A DNA stretch of 64,000 nucleotides, from contig NZ_QNRQ01000005.1 of assembly GCF_003315175.1 (NCBI RefSeq), forward strand, positions 1-64,000, in the 5' to 3' direction. This document shows, piece by piece, positions 9,032 through 16,564 of this stretch (the stretch's first letter is position 1; each line of letters starts with the position of its first letter). The position numbers and the translations under genes are program-made. Under the pieces are notes generated by a model that searched no databases, had not been told where the DNA came from, and saw only the letters and a list, made by a program, of their open reading frames with translations. The DNA is from Eoetvoesiella caeni (lineage in GTDB: Bacteria; Pseudomonadota; Gammaproteobacteria; Burkholderiales; Burkholderiaceae_B).

Positions 9032-9682
9032 TCAAGCCGCTACCGCTTTCGGCGTCCAAATCTTGGCCGGATAGGGATAGGCGGTGAGTGCGTCACTGCG
9101 GATCAGAGAGCCCAGCGCCAGGGTCAGCGCCGGCACGTCGATGGCGAGCCGATGGCCTTCCAACGGCCCAAGGGCGAACGGAAGGCGGGCCAGCATCTCG
9201 CGGGTCTGCAGCAGCTCCAGCACGGTTTCGCGCCAGTGGTCGAGTAGCGGCAACGGGCAGGTGTCGCGCACCAGCGTCCACAGGCGGTCAAGCCGGTGGG
9301 CGCTGTCGCGTGGCAGCAATGCCAGTGCGCTGGCGTTGGCCTTGTCGGGCTTGACGCAGCGCCGGTCGAACAGCCACACGTTGGAGAGGGAGCCGAACAG
9401 CGTGCGCCGGTAGGCCCGCGTGATGCGCTTCTCCAGATGATCGACGTTGCCGATGAACACCGGGACGCTGCCGCCCTGGTCGGTGAGGATGTGGAACTGG
9501 TCCAGTCCCTGCTCGTCGCGCCCGAGGGTCAGGCGGGCGAGGAACTGCTGGACGGCGGTGTCGCGCGCCCAGATGGACAGGAAGATCAGGCTGCCCTGGT
9601 CGTCGCCGACGCAGGCGTCGGCCATCAGGTCCGGGCATTCGTCGATGTGGAACAGCGTGGTGGATGAAGTGTGTGCGTGCAT
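9032..9682 (-). CDS. Conserved ICE protein of unknown function, 216 aa
   Basis: No recognised domain. The product (starting MHAHTSSTTLF) is a soluble-looking mixed alpha/beta protein with a Leu/Arg-rich C-terminal half and no membrane segment. Its position between the methyltransferase and a series of small genes is typical of PFGI-1/ICEclc backbones, where it is annotated as hypothetical. The start at 9682 is preceded by CGAGGACACCACC and a GC-rich leader hairpin (9705-9739). A much longer open frame upstream (to 10507) runs antisense through other genes and is not used. Confidence 0.7.
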   Translation of the reverse strand: MHAHTSSTTLFHIDECPDLMADACVGDDQGSLIFLSIWARDTAVQQFLARLTLGRDEQGLDQFHILTDQGGSVPVFIGNVDHLEKRITRAYRRTLFGSLSNVWLFDRRCVKPDKANASALALLPRDSAHRLDRLWTLVRDTCPLPLLDHWRETVLELLQTREMLARLPFALGPLEGHRLAIDVPALTLALGSLIRSDALTAYPYPAKIWTPKAVAA

Positions 9683-9786
9683 GGTGGTGTCCTCGATGAA
9701 ATGAGGGGCAGCACCGCCCGCAGGGGCAGCGAATGCCCCGTTAGGGATGAAGGAATGCGGATCAGGTGTTCGATCCGCTTGGGCGT

Positions 9787-10128
9787 TCAGAACGTCTGTT
9801 CGGTGAACGAGCCGTCGGCCTGATGCTTGACGACCCGGTTGCCAACGTTGCCCTCGCAGTCCTGTTGGACTTCGGTGAACATGCTTTCGGGCACGTCGAT
9901 CTGGAAATGGCGCAGGACCACTCGGTAGTAGTCCAGGTCGTGGTTGAACGGGTCGCTCTCGTGCAGGTTGCTGTACAAGAAGTCGTCGCTCTCGACCTTC
10001 GCGGTATCGTCGATCAGCTCGGCCGGCTTCTCGATAAATAGGAAGAAGTAATTTGCCGGCCGGTCCCAGCCCAGTACGACAGTGATGGGAAAGCCCTTGT
10101 GAATGGTGTCGAAGTAGTGCCGACTCAT
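9787..10128 (-). CDS. Small conserved ICE protein, 113 aa
   Basis: An acidic soluble protein starting MSRHYFDTIHKGFPITVV, rich in Tyr, Phe and Asp, with no recognised motif. Its sequence reads as a real gene: a spaced ribosome-binding site (CGAGGA), usual backbone codon use, and a leader hairpin (CAGCACC/GGTGCTG, 10154-10179) as in neighbouring ICE genes. Function unknown; the chain of small genes suggests an accessory role in ICE processing or control. Confidence 0.65.
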   Translation of the reverse strand: MSRHYFDTIHKGFPITVVLGWDRPANYFFLFIEKPAELIDDTAKVESDDFLYSNLHESDPFNHDLDYYRVVLRHFQIDVPESMFTEVQQDCEGNVGNRVVKHQADGSFTEQTF

Positions 10129-10230
10129 GGTGATGTCCTCGGTGAATCGGAAACAGCACCGCCCCTGAGGTAGGTGCTGCCCCAAGCGGTGGAGAAAAGC
10201 CGCGCAAGCGGCGATGACGTGTGCCGGACC

Positions 10231-10557
10231 TCAATAGTCCGAATCGCAACCGGCCGGGCAATAACCCAGTTCGATTCCGTGCGAGCAATAGCCGTTTTCG
10301 GCGTTCCAGTCCTGGGTTTCCTGCCTTTCGGCCGGTGTGGCGTAGTCCCATTCCTGTGCGATCTGCAGCGCCTGTGCGCGATGTTCTTCGGGCAATCGAC
10401 CAACTTGCGCGTCGATCGCCGAGCTGAAGCGCTCTACGTAGTAGTCGTGAGACAGTCCGCAACCCTTGGTGGCTTGTGCGGCTGCCGTCTCGCAGAGAGC
10501 CCGCCACGCGGGTTCATCCAGTGCAGAACGGGGTGTATCGCAAGCGATGGTGGACAT
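10231..10557 (-). CDS. Small conserved ICE protein, 108 aa, Cys-rich C-terminus
   Basis: The product starts MSTIACDTPRSALDEPAW and ends with a short Cys-containing tail (CSHGIELGYCPAGC) that could bind a metal ion. No known family was recognised. A GGAGGTCTCC ribosome-binding site precedes the ATG at 10557, and a terminator-like leader hairpin lies directly upstream. It sits in the minus-strand chain of small ICE genes. Confidence 0.65.
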   Translation of the reverse strand: MSTIACDTPRSALDEPAWRALCETAAAQATKGCGLSHDYYVERFSSAIDAQVGRLPEEHRAQALQIAQEWDYATPAERQETQDWNAENGYCSHGIELGYCPAGCDSDY

Positions 10558-10570
10558 GATGGAGACCTCC

Positions 10571-10613
10571 AGAAGAAAGCCGGGGCCTCTCCGCATAGGG
10601 AAAGAACCCCGGC
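10571..10613 (-). promoter_or_regulatory. Terminator-like leader hairpin of the 108-aa gene
   Basis: Arms GCCGGGG (10579-10585) and CCCCGGC (10607-10613) form a perfect 7-bp stem. In minus RNA it is followed by UUUCUUCU and then the GGAGG ribosome-binding site about 10 nt later. There is no room for a promoter between hairpin and start codon. Confidence 0.5.
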
Positions 10614-10650
10614 GGGTGGATGAAGAACACCGTGCATGCGGTGTCTGCGA

Positions 10651-11340
10651 TCACGCAGGTTGCAGTTCGGCCTGGCGGCTCCACTCCTGCGTCTTGAAGT
10701 TAAGCGCGTAGCCCAGTTCACCCAGGCGGGCGATCTGCGCGCGCAGGGCCCGGCGGTCGATGGTCGAATCCAGCTTGACGGACTCGCCCAGTGGCCAGAG
10801 CAGGCCGAACAAAGCGCTGTCGCCCCCTTCGGTGCCGTCGGGAGCAGCCGCCGCAGCGAGCGTCGGTGCGTCCACACCGAAGGGCGTGGTATCGACCAGC
10901 GGGTCCGCCGAGGCCTGCACGGGTGCGGGCTTGGCGGGTCTGGAGGCCTTGGCGGGCTTGGCCGGCGTTTCCGCAGGTTGCGTCCCCACCTCTTCATCGA
11001 GTGGATCGACTTCCTGGGTGGCGAAGCTGCGGGCCTCATCACGACTCAGTTTGTCGATGCCGTTGAGCGTCATACCATCGAGGTTGGCGCGGACTTCAAA
11101 CCGCGCGCCGCCCGCGACCGGGTAGGACTTCGCGAAGATGTAGCGAATGACGAAATCCCCGTCGTACTTGCCTTCGGGGTACTGCTCCAACTCCGCGTCT
11201 TTAACCGCGAACTCGCCGATGGGGGTGGAAAGACGACCAACCGTGAACGGGCCGTTCTTGCCGCGGATGGTCCGCAACGTGAGCTGGCCCGGAACGACGA
11301 TGGGTAGGACTGATCTCGTAGGTGCCGATGTGGCTGCCAT
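10651..11340 (-). CDS. DUF3275 family ICE protein
   Basis: A 229-residue protein matching the DUF3275 family in its N-terminal domain (VVPGQLTLRTIRGKNGPF and TPIGEFAVKDAELEQY, about residues 15-60). A Pro/Ala/Lys-rich linker follows (about 120-155), then a second small domain that ends by position 229. DUF3275 proteins occur almost only in integrative elements of this family; their biochemical role is not known. The start at 11340 has AAGGAG upstream. A strong hairpin with a U-tract lies between this gene and the preceding DUF3577 gene, yet there is no space for a separate promoter. Confidence 0.8.
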   Translation of the reverse strand: MAATSAPTRSVLPIVVPGQLTLRTIRGKNGPFTVGRLSTPIGEFAVKDAELEQYPEGKYDGDFVIRYIFAKSYPVAGGARFEVRANLDGMTLNGIDKLSRDEARSFATQEVDPLDEEVGTQPAETPAKPAKASRPAKPAPVQASADPLVDTTPFGVDAPTLAAAAAPDGTEGGDSALFGLLWPLGESVKLDSTIDRRALRAQIARLGELGYALNFKTQEWSRQAELQPA

Positions 11341-11363
11341 GATGGTTCTCCTTGACGAATAGG

Positions 11364-11394
11364 AAAAAGGCAAGGCCCCGTGAGGGGCCATGCC
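11364..11394 (-). terminator. Terminator-like hairpin between the DUF3577 and DUF3275 genes
   Basis: Arms GGCAAGGCCCC (11369-11379) and GGGGCCATGCC (11384-11394) pair with one mismatch and are followed in minus RNA by UUUUUCC. It begins 4 bp after the DUF3577 stop and ends 24 bp before the DUF3275 start, so downstream expression requires read-through or control of termination. Confidence 0.65.
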
Positions 11395-11397
11395 GGA

Positions 11398-12321
11398 TCA
11401 GAACGAAGCAGCCAATGCCGGCTCCTGCTCCTCGACTTCAACTTCGGACTCGCGCTCAGCGGGCTCGGCAGATTGGTCGGAAACGGCGTCGGCGGCAGTG
11501 TCGATGACGGCTTCGGTCGCGGGTGCGTCCTCCACCGGCGCTGCCTCGGCTTGTGCCTGGCTCGTCGGATAGACCTGGGTGCCATCGATCTTGATCAGAC
11601 CGATGTGGACCAGCGTCGATTCCAGGCTTGCGGCCGGTTCCCCAGCGTGCTCGCCCTTGGTGCGGATGTACGGATCGATCTTCATGTCGTTGAGACGGAA
11701 GGCGATCAGTACCTTGCGATCCCCTTCGATGGCCTGCACGCATCGGCGAACCAGATGCTCGGCTTCAGGGGTGGCGACGATCGTGTCGAAGTACCGATAT
11801 TCCGGTTCATCGACAGGTCCGGCGAGCGCGGCGATGGAGCACGACAGGAACGGGTCACCATCCTTGGGGGTGATGTCCTTCGGACGGTTGAGGTAGCCGA
11901 TGCCACGGGTGATCAGCTCGTGCTGCTCGATCGAAGCCAGTTCGGCCCGCTCGATCAGCTCGGCCTTGAGCAGTCGCGCCTTGAGAGACGCGGCGGCCTT
12001 GCCTTGGTTCTCGCCCTTGTCACGGATGTACGCATCGCCCCAAAGGTCGCCGAGGCGAAAGCGCACCAGCGGGCGCTGCTTGGGATCGTCAACGCCGATA
12101 TAGCGCTGAACGAGCTTCTTGGCCTCGGCACCCGAGACCTTGACGTCGAAGTAGCGGTAGCTGGGGTCCCTGGCGGGGCCGACCAGCGCGGCAATGGTGC
12201 ATGCCAGGAAGGGCTGCGCACGGCGGCCGCCCCTGACGGGCACTTCACGGACACGCTGGATGTAGCCGATGCCCGAGGTGTGGAGGTCGAAATACGATTT
12301 CTCGTTCGAAGTGGTGTTCAT
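11398..12321 (-). CDS. STY4534/DUF3577 family ICE replication protein, tandem domains
   Basis: A 307-residue protein with two tandem copies of a DUF3577-like domain, at about residues 12-125 and 135-250. Each begins GIGY(I/L) and contains IAAL(V/A)GP, YRYFD and a Y-IR-KGE segment, so the halves are clear paralogues. The C-terminal 55 residues are Ala/Glu-rich and probably disordered. The family is annotated as an ICE or pathogenicity-island replication protein, but direct biochemical evidence is thin. The ATG at 12321 has GGAGATTCACC upstream. The gene follows a terminator and one copy of the three-hairpin RNA motif (12474-12547). Confidence 0.85.
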   Translation of the reverse strand: MNTTSNEKSYFDLHTSGIGYIQRVREVPVRGGRRAQPFLACTIAALVGPARDPSYRYFDVKVSGAEAKKLVQRYIGVDDPKQRPLVRFRLGDLWGDAYIRDKGENQGKAAASLKARLLKAELIERAELASIEQHELITRGIGYLNRPKDITPKDGDPFLSCSIAALAGPVDEPEYRYFDTIVATPEAEHLVRRCVQAIEGDRKVLIAFRLNDMKIDPYIRTKGEHAGEPAASLESTLVHIGLIKIDGTQVYPTSQAQAEAAPVEDAPATEAVIDTAADAVSDQSAEPAERESEVEVEEQEPALAASF

Positions 12322-12473
12322 GGTGAATCTCCATTGGGAAAAGCGGAGACACACCGAGCCCACGCATGCGGGGAAAGGTGCGTAACCCCGCGATGGGTTG
12401 ATAAGGCGAAAGCATCCACCACCAGGGACTGGTGGCCGCTCGCGGATGGATGCGGTGCGAGCTGGCTTGGTCA

Positions 12474-12547
12474 CGCAGTGGAAACTGCGCCGCAACCTCA
12501 AAGACCGATGGTTGCCTGGCATGTCGCTGACAACGTCAGCAGGCATG
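12474..12547 (-). ncRNA. Three-hairpin intergenic RNA motif, copy A (DUF3577 leader)
   Basis: On the plus strand three stems follow one another: CGCAGT/ACTGCG (12474-12489), GCAACC/GGTTGC (12492-12515), and CATG..GCTGAC-AAC-GTCAGC..CATG (12520-12547). Three further intergenic copies keep the same stems with compensatory changes. In the minus-strand transcript the motif lies between the DUF3085 terminator and the DUF3577 start, so it is probably a 5' leader element. The 366-bp gap holds, besides this, a GCGGGG/CCCCGC hairpin (12368-12391) near the start codon and no gene. Confidence 0.6.
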
Positions 12548-12634
12548 GGGTCAGCATGGCCGGCCCTCGCGCGCGCGGCAGCAATCAATTGGCATCCGGG
12601 TGTTCCCCTTTGTCCACGCAGCCCGGCTCAACGC

Positions 12635-12661
12635 AAAAAGAAAGCCCCCGGCGCGGGGGCT
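12635..12661 (-). terminator. Intrinsic terminator after the DUF3085 gene
   Basis: Stem AGCCCCC (12643-12649) with GGGGGCT (12655-12661), followed in minus RNA by UUUCUUUUU. It lies 27 bp after the DUF3085 stop codon. Confidence 0.85.
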
Positions 12662-12687
12662 GCGAGAGTCGAGTGGCGGTTGCCGCG

Positions 12688-13041
12688 CTATGCGGGAGGC
12701 ACCACCTCCAGCGACAGATGTGTGGCGGTGGCCGACAGCATCAGGTCGTCTTCGGTGTGCAGGATGCGCGTGAATACGCCGTCCTTCGGGTCGAAGTACT
12801 CCGCGAAGTCGTCGCCGCCCAGTTCGGCGCGCGCCAGCTCCCACCAGTCGTCGAACGGATCGGTATCCGGGTTGCAGCCGACGGCATAGGCCAGCAGCTT
12901 CACTCGCCCATCCGGGCGGCGTTCTCCCTGCTCGGCGAGGAAGTACACGCCCTGGTCCTTGACCAGGATGACGGGGCACTGGCTGGCGATGGCCTCGGTC
13001 AGCACGGGGCGCAGGTCGGAGCCTTTGAATCGCAGTGACAT
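12688..13041 (-). CDS. DUF3085 domain protein
   Basis: A 117-residue acidic protein fitting the DUF3085 family of mobile-element proteins (VKDQGVYFLAEQGER, YAVGCNPDTDPFDDWWELAR). No catalytic residues are evident and its role is unknown. The start at 13041 has AGGAGATTTCAACC upstream; a terminator-like hairpin (13072-13099) with a UUUUC run is in the leader. A clean intrinsic terminator follows the gene. Confidence 0.8.
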   Translation of the reverse strand: MSLRFKGSDLRPVLTEAIASQCPVILVKDQGVYFLAEQGERRPDGRVKLLAYAVGCNPDTDPFDDWWELARAELGGDDFAEYFDPKDGVFTRILHTEDDLMLSATATHLSLEVVPPA

Positions 13042-13182
13042 GGTTGAAATCTCCTGTGTGGATAGAGAAAAGGCCCTCCACCCGCCTGGATGGAGAGCCT
13101 GTGGGCACATGACCAATGGGCTGAAACGCCGTGGCGGGAGCCACGGGTCAGCCGAAGAACCGCCAGGATTCAGTCCCCGGCG

Positions 13183-13995
13183 TCATGCCGGCACCGCCTG
13201 GCGCTGCCGGGCAGCCTTGGCGTCGATCACGCTCACATCGATCAGGCGCCAACGTCCGTCGTCGATAAGTCGCTCCAACACTTCGCCGAGCATGTCGAAA
13301 TACACCTCGTCATGCCGATCGACCAATTCGCCGTCGCGGTGCAGCTCCACCATGTAGGTGTCGCCACCTCGGTCGTACAGCACCGTCACCCGGCCCTCGA
13401 ACTTCGCGGTCAAGACCGTGAAGCTGATCGCCGGAGGCGTCTCGATGATCTTGGACGGTGTCGGATCGACCCAGGTGAAATCCCGGGCACCGGCATCGAC
13501 CAGCATGTGGGTGATACGCCGGAAGCCATCGGGCGCTGGCATTTCCTCCAACTGCTGGATGAGCTGGCCCAGTTCCATGCACTGCGGCTCGGGGATGGGC
13601 AGCTTGGCCGGCGCGGAGCCGAGGATGTGCGTCTTGACGGTGTAGGGAATGCCGTCGGACGTCATCTCGGTGCGCTCTTCCGGCGTGTCCGCCCGCAGCC
13701 CATCGAAACGGCGCCGTGCGTAGGGTAGGACATGCACCTTGGCGCCTTCGTCGGGGACGGTGGTCACCAGCTTGGAATCGAGCACAGCGAACTCGCTCGG
13801 CTTGAGCTTGACGACGATGGCGTCGTCAGTGATTGCGACTACCTTCCCGTCGAAGGGCTGGGGGTCGATGACGAAGCCCAATGTCGAAGACTGCGGCTGA
13901 TCGTCGAACACGCGGTACTTGAACGACCGCACGTTGCGGGGCACGTGGCCTGCAACAAGCGAAGGCATCATGGATTTGATGAGGGAACGGTCCAT
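13183..13995 (-). CDS. Conserved ICE protein of unknown function, 270 aa
   Basis: The product starts MDRSLIKSMMPSLVAGHVPR. The N-terminal half is beta-rich with a segment reading DGKVVAITDDAIVVKLKPSEF that looks like a small SH3-like or OB-type barrel. The C-terminal half is acidic and ends with basic residues. No catalytic motif is recognised. Homologues sit at this position in related ICEs. The AAGGAGATTTCCC site supports the start at 13995. Upstream lie a leader hairpin (ACAAGGGA/TCCCTTGT, 14018-14055) and copy B of the three-hairpin motif. Confidence 0.7.
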   Translation of the reverse strand: MDRSLIKSMMPSLVAGHVPRNVRSFKYRVFDDQPQSSTLGFVIDPQPFDGKVVAITDDAIVVKLKPSEFAVLDSKLVTTVPDEGAKVHVLPYARRRFDGLRADTPEERTEMTSDGIPYTVKTHILGSAPAKLPIPEPQCMELGQLIQQLEEMPAPDGFRRITHMLVDAGARDFTWVDPTPSKIIETPPAISFTVLTAKFEGRVTVLYDRGGDTYMVELHRDGELVDRHDEVYFDMLGEVLERLIDDGRWRLIDVSVIDAKAARQRQAVPA

Positions 13996-14092
13996 GGGAA
14001 ATCTCCTTGAGGAAGAAACAAGGGATTCCCCGCCCGCAAGGGAGAGGTCCCTTGTGGGTGTGGACGCGGCACGTCCGTGGAAAGCATCGACC

Positions 14093-14166
14093 AGCACGGT
14101 TTCCCGTGCTTGCAGCCTTGAAGGTCTCGGCTGCCTGGGCATGTGTCGGCAACGCCGACGAACATG
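14093..14166 (-). ncRNA. Three-hairpin intergenic RNA motif, copy B
   Basis: Stems on the plus strand: AGCACGG/CCGTGCT (14093-14110), GCAGCC/GGCTGC (14112-14134), and CATG..GTCGGC-AAC-GCCGAC..CATG (14140-14166). Compared with copy A, both sides of stems 1 and 3 differ but remain paired, and the AAC loop and outer CATG pair are unchanged. It lies between a terminator (14247-14271) and the start of the 270-aa gene. Confidence 0.6.
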
Positions 14167-14246
14167 GGGCAAGAATGGCCCGGGAGTGAGCGGCTCGCCC
14201 GCAGGAAACAGCACCCCGTCGCACCCGCTTTCCTGTGCCGTGGGCA

Positions 14247-14271
14247 AGAAAAAGCCCCTCGAAAGGGGCTT
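14247..14271 (-). terminator. Intrinsic terminator after the 92-aa ICE gene
   Basis: AAGCCCC (14252-14258) pairs with GGGGCTT (14265-14271); minus RNA continues UUUUUCUU. It immediately follows the stop of the gene ending at 14276. Confidence 0.85.
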
Positions 14272-14275
14272 GGGG

Positions 14276-14554
14276 TCAGGCTTCGTACACGAAGTAGTGT
14301 TCGCGCTGACGCGGGAAGAACACGTGCTTCCACGTGTCACCGCTTGTGTTGCCACCGTCGAATACGACCATTTCGTAGTCGTCAATGTCGGTGTCCACCA
14401 GATCGGCGCTGTCGATATGGCGCATGTGCAGCGTACCGCTCATGCGTTCGAATACCAGGATCTGGCCGATGGCGTCGTCCTGGCTCATGGCGTCGACGCA
14501 GGCTCCAAGCTGATTCTCGAAGTCGGGCGTGGGCAAGATGAGGTCGGGGAACAT
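14276..14554 (-). CDS. Small conserved ICE protein, 92 aa
   Basis: A strongly acidic 92-residue protein (MFPDLILPTPDFENQLGAC at the N-terminus, many Asp/Glu) without a recognised family. It could be a DNA mimic or a small partner protein, but nothing in the sequence proves this. The start at 14554 is preceded by a weak AGGAGC site and a strong 13-bp leader hairpin (14578-14608). It is followed by a clean terminator, so it ends a transcription unit shared with the DUF5983 gene upstream. Confidence 0.6.
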   Translation of the reverse strand: MFPDLILPTPDFENQLGACVDAMSQDDAIGQILVFERMSGTLHMRHIDSADLVDTDIDDYEMVVFDGGNTSGDTWKHVFFPRQREHYFVYEA

Positions 14555-14650
14555 GAGATTGCTCCTATGGAATTGAACCAGCCCGGCTCCTGGTGGGAGG
14601 CGGGCTGGCATGTGGGGGATGAAGGGGAAGGCTTGCGCGTCGTGCATCTG

Positions 14651-15388
14651 CTAGGTCTCAGCCAGTGGCAGGCCCAGTAGCGCGGGTGCGTCGGCATCTA
14701 GGATGAGGATGCGCACATCGGCCTGGCCGGCCAATTCAAGGATGTTTGCCAGGTCGTCAGGCATGCCCTTGTCCCGGTGCTCCTGTCGAAGCTGCTCCGC
14801 ACTGATGCCCTCGGCATATTCCAGGTTCTTGTCTGTCCAGGGCGTGGAGATCAGCTTGACGCCAATCGCCGGGCTGTACGGAACCCGGAAGGCGATGAAA
14901 AGAAAGGCCTCCGGTGTTGCAAGGTCTGCCAGGTTGGCGAGGTACTGGCCGGTTTCTTGGCTGATGTGTGCACTGCTGATTTCCCAGCAGCGGCTGTAAT
15001 AGCCGGTCTCGAAACTCAACCGCTGCACCACGTCGCGCGCGGCCTCCTCGGAATAGGTGTCACCGATGTGGACCGGGCGGCCGTCGAGGTCGTCGCCATG
15101 GATGGCATAGACCACGGCGCCCACCACGCCTTCGCCGTTGATGCCTTCAACAGCATCACATTCGGCGATCAGCTCGTCGCTGATGGCGTCAGTGCCGTTC
15201 CTGATCCACGCGAAGTCGCTGGTGACGATGCAGGGGGAAGAAACCAGCGCCCCGTCGGAGAGGTGCTGTTGGCTCGCGTGGATGTTTCGCCACACATGCG
15301 GACTTCCGTCCCCGTAGCTGATGCACAGCGTTCGGACGATTTTCAGATTCCAGTAGCCGCGTACAAAGGGATTGGGATTCTGGGTCAT
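14651..15388 (-). CDS. DUF5983 family ICE protein
   Basis: A 245-residue protein whose N-terminal part (WNLKIVRTLCISYGDGSPH) and C-terminal segment (DDLANILELAGQADVRILILDADAPALLGLP) match the DUF5983 family found in plasmids and ICEs. The C-terminal part resembles the conserved DADxxxLxGLP ending of that family. No enzymatic motif is apparent. The ATG at 15388 has CTGGAGAAATCCC upstream, and that ribosome-binding site lies within a leader able to form competing hairpins (15396-15450). Confidence 0.75.
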   Translation of the reverse strand: MTQNPNPFVRGYWNLKIVRTLCISYGDGSPHVWRNIHASQQHLSDGALVSSPCIVTSDFAWIRNGTDAISDELIAECDAVEGINGEGVVGAVVYAIHGDDLDGRPVHIGDTYSEEAARDVVQRLSFETGYYSRCWEISSAHISQETGQYLANLADLATPEAFLFIAFRVPYSPAIGVKLISTPWTDKNLEYAEGISAEQLRQEHRDKGMPDDLANILELAGQADVRILILDADAPALLGLPLAET

Positions 15389-15395
15389 GGGATTT

Positions 15396-15450
15396 CTCCA
15401 GATTGAATAATGGAGCCAATTCCCGCCACCGGGAATTGAACCCCGGTGGG
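15396..15450 (-). promoter_or_regulatory. Leader with mutually exclusive hairpins ahead of the DUF5983 gene
   Basis: Two perfect 8-bp stems share bases: CAATTCCC/GGGAATTG (15417-15438) and CCACCGGG/CCCGGTGG (15426-15449). Both need GGG at 15431-15433, so only one can form. A third short pairing (TGGAG at 15411-15415 with CTCCA at 15396-15400 on the plus strand) would sequester the ribosome-binding site. This is the layout of a conditional leader; the ligand or trigger is not apparent. Confidence 0.45.
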
Positions 15451-15601
15451 TTGAAAGTGGAAAAAGCGTCAGGCGGCACTGATCGATGGCTTTGGGCCAA
15501 TCGGCGCAGGCTGACGGAAGAAAAATTGAGGGACATGGTCGCGTGGGCGCATGTCCCTCATGGGCAGTGAACAAAAAGACGGTGGTATGCCGGAGACCGG
15601 C

Positions 15602-15994
15602 TCACCAACCGCTGTAGTTCACCAGCAGGTCGGCGATGACCTTGCGGCGTTGCAGATCGAGACCGTCGAAGTCCGACAGTCCTTGGAAGTGGCAGCGCTT
15701 GAGCATGGCACCGCCCTCGCGCGCGTTGTAGAAGCTGAACATGGCGGACAGGAGCATGCGTTCTCCGCTGCTCAGGACGCCGAGAGCGTCGTTGGCACGC
15801 AGCATGTCGGGACGCAGGTCCCACTTGCTCTTGGCCTGGTTCAGGCCGTCGCGCGTGCCGTCGCCAAACCATTGCGGGCCTGCGATCTCGACGCCACGCT
15901 TCCAGGCCTCGAAGAAGGCTTGGGGCGCGGCGGCGAAGTGCTGCTCTTCCCGCATGATCTGATCGACGACTTCCCGTGGCAAAAGCTGGTTCAT
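15602..15994 (-). CDS. Conserved ICE protein, 130 aa
   Basis: A 130-residue, mostly helical soluble protein (MNQLLPREVVDQIMREEQHF) with an ERMLLSAMFSFYN helix. No domain is recognised; related sequences are annotated only as hypothetical ICE proteins. It is the second gene of a pair, starting 21 bp after the 70-aa gene with AGGAATCACGTC as ribosome-binding site. The 213-bp space between its end and the DUF5983 gene contains a perfect GAGGGACATG/CATGTCCCTC stem and a CGTCAG/CTGACG stem, but no gene. Confidence 0.65.
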   Translation of the reverse strand: MNQLLPREVVDQIMREEQHFAAAPQAFFEAWKRGVEIAGPQWFGDGTRDGLNQAKSKWDLRPDMLRANDALGVLSSGERMLLSAMFSFYNAREGGAMLKRCHFQGLSDFDGLDLQRRKVIADLLVNYSGW

Positions 15995-16015
15995 GACGTG
16001 ATTCCTCAAGTTGGA

Positions 16016-16228
16016 TCAGGGTGTGGCGAGCTGAGACCAGCCGCCTCTTTCGAGGGCACGTTGAGCCGCGGCATAGCTGCGGAAGTACTGGCAGGATTCC
16101 CGCGAAACGGGACCTTCGGTATCGCGCGTGCCGATGTAGTGGCCGGCGGCGCTATGCAGGACTTCGAGCGGCAGGAACTTGCCGCAATGGATCAAGGCCA
16201 ATTGGCCGAAAGAGGCTTGCTGGGACAT
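16016..16228 (-). CDS. Small conserved ICE protein, 70 aa
   Basis: A 70-residue protein (MSQQASFGQLALIHCGKFLP) with a likely C-terminal helix containing AAAQRALERGGW. No family recognised. The AGGAGACCGTCC site fits the start at 16228. It is the first gene after copy C of the three-hairpin motif and is probably cotranscribed with the 130-aa gene. In the 336-bp gap upstream I see only that motif, a GC-rich leader hairpin and a terminator. Confidence 0.6.
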   Translation of the reverse strand: MSQQASFGQLALIHCGKFLPLEVLHSAAGHYIGTRDTEGPVSRESCQYFRSYAAAQRALERGGWSQLATP

Positions 16229-16361
16229 GGACGGTCTCCTTGGAGAAGCGGGGCCTTGTCCCTCACGGGATGGCAGCTCCCGCATGCGGTTGAAAAAAAA
16301 TGCATCGGCGTCACGAGGACGCGCGTCCGCAGACTCGATGCGATGGCGGACTGGCGGGTGG

Positions 16362-16432
16362 CGCGGAGAGAATCCGCGGCAGCCTGGAAACCCTGGCTGC
16401 TGGCATGCTGCTGACGGATCAGCGACACATGC
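16362..16432 (-). ncRNA. Three-hairpin intergenic RNA motif, copy C
   Basis: Plus-strand stems: CGCGGA/TCCGCG (16362-16378), GCAGCC/GGCTGC (16379-16400), and GCATG..GCTGA-CGGA-TCAGC..CATGC (16403-16432). Stem 1 is fully different in sequence from copies A, B and D but still pairs. The motif separates the terminator of the 185-aa gene from the start of the 70-aa gene. Confidence 0.6.
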
Positions 16433-16507
16433 GGGCAGCTTCGTGCGCGAGGCGAGCCGCGTCAGCCGGAAATCGGCATCTGCAACAGCCCCGATTGGCG
16501 AACGCGG

Positions 16508-16539
16508 AAAAAAGAAAGCCCCGCAGCAAATGCGGGGCT
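16508..16539 (-). terminator. Intrinsic terminator after the 185-aa ICE gene
   Basis: AGCCCCGCA (16517-16525) and TGCGGGGCT (16531-16539) form a perfect 9-bp stem with a GCAAA loop; minus RNA continues UUUCUUUUUU. It lies 26 bp past the stop codon. Confidence 0.9.
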
Positions 16540-16564
16540 GTCAGGAGGATAAGGCGAAGCTGGG

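Noticed and set aside
11380-13038. 552-codon plus-strand open frame across the DUF3577 and DUF3085 genes
   Set aside because: It runs through two terminators and an intergenic RNA motif and mirrors conserved minus-strand genes, so it is a GC-driven artefact.
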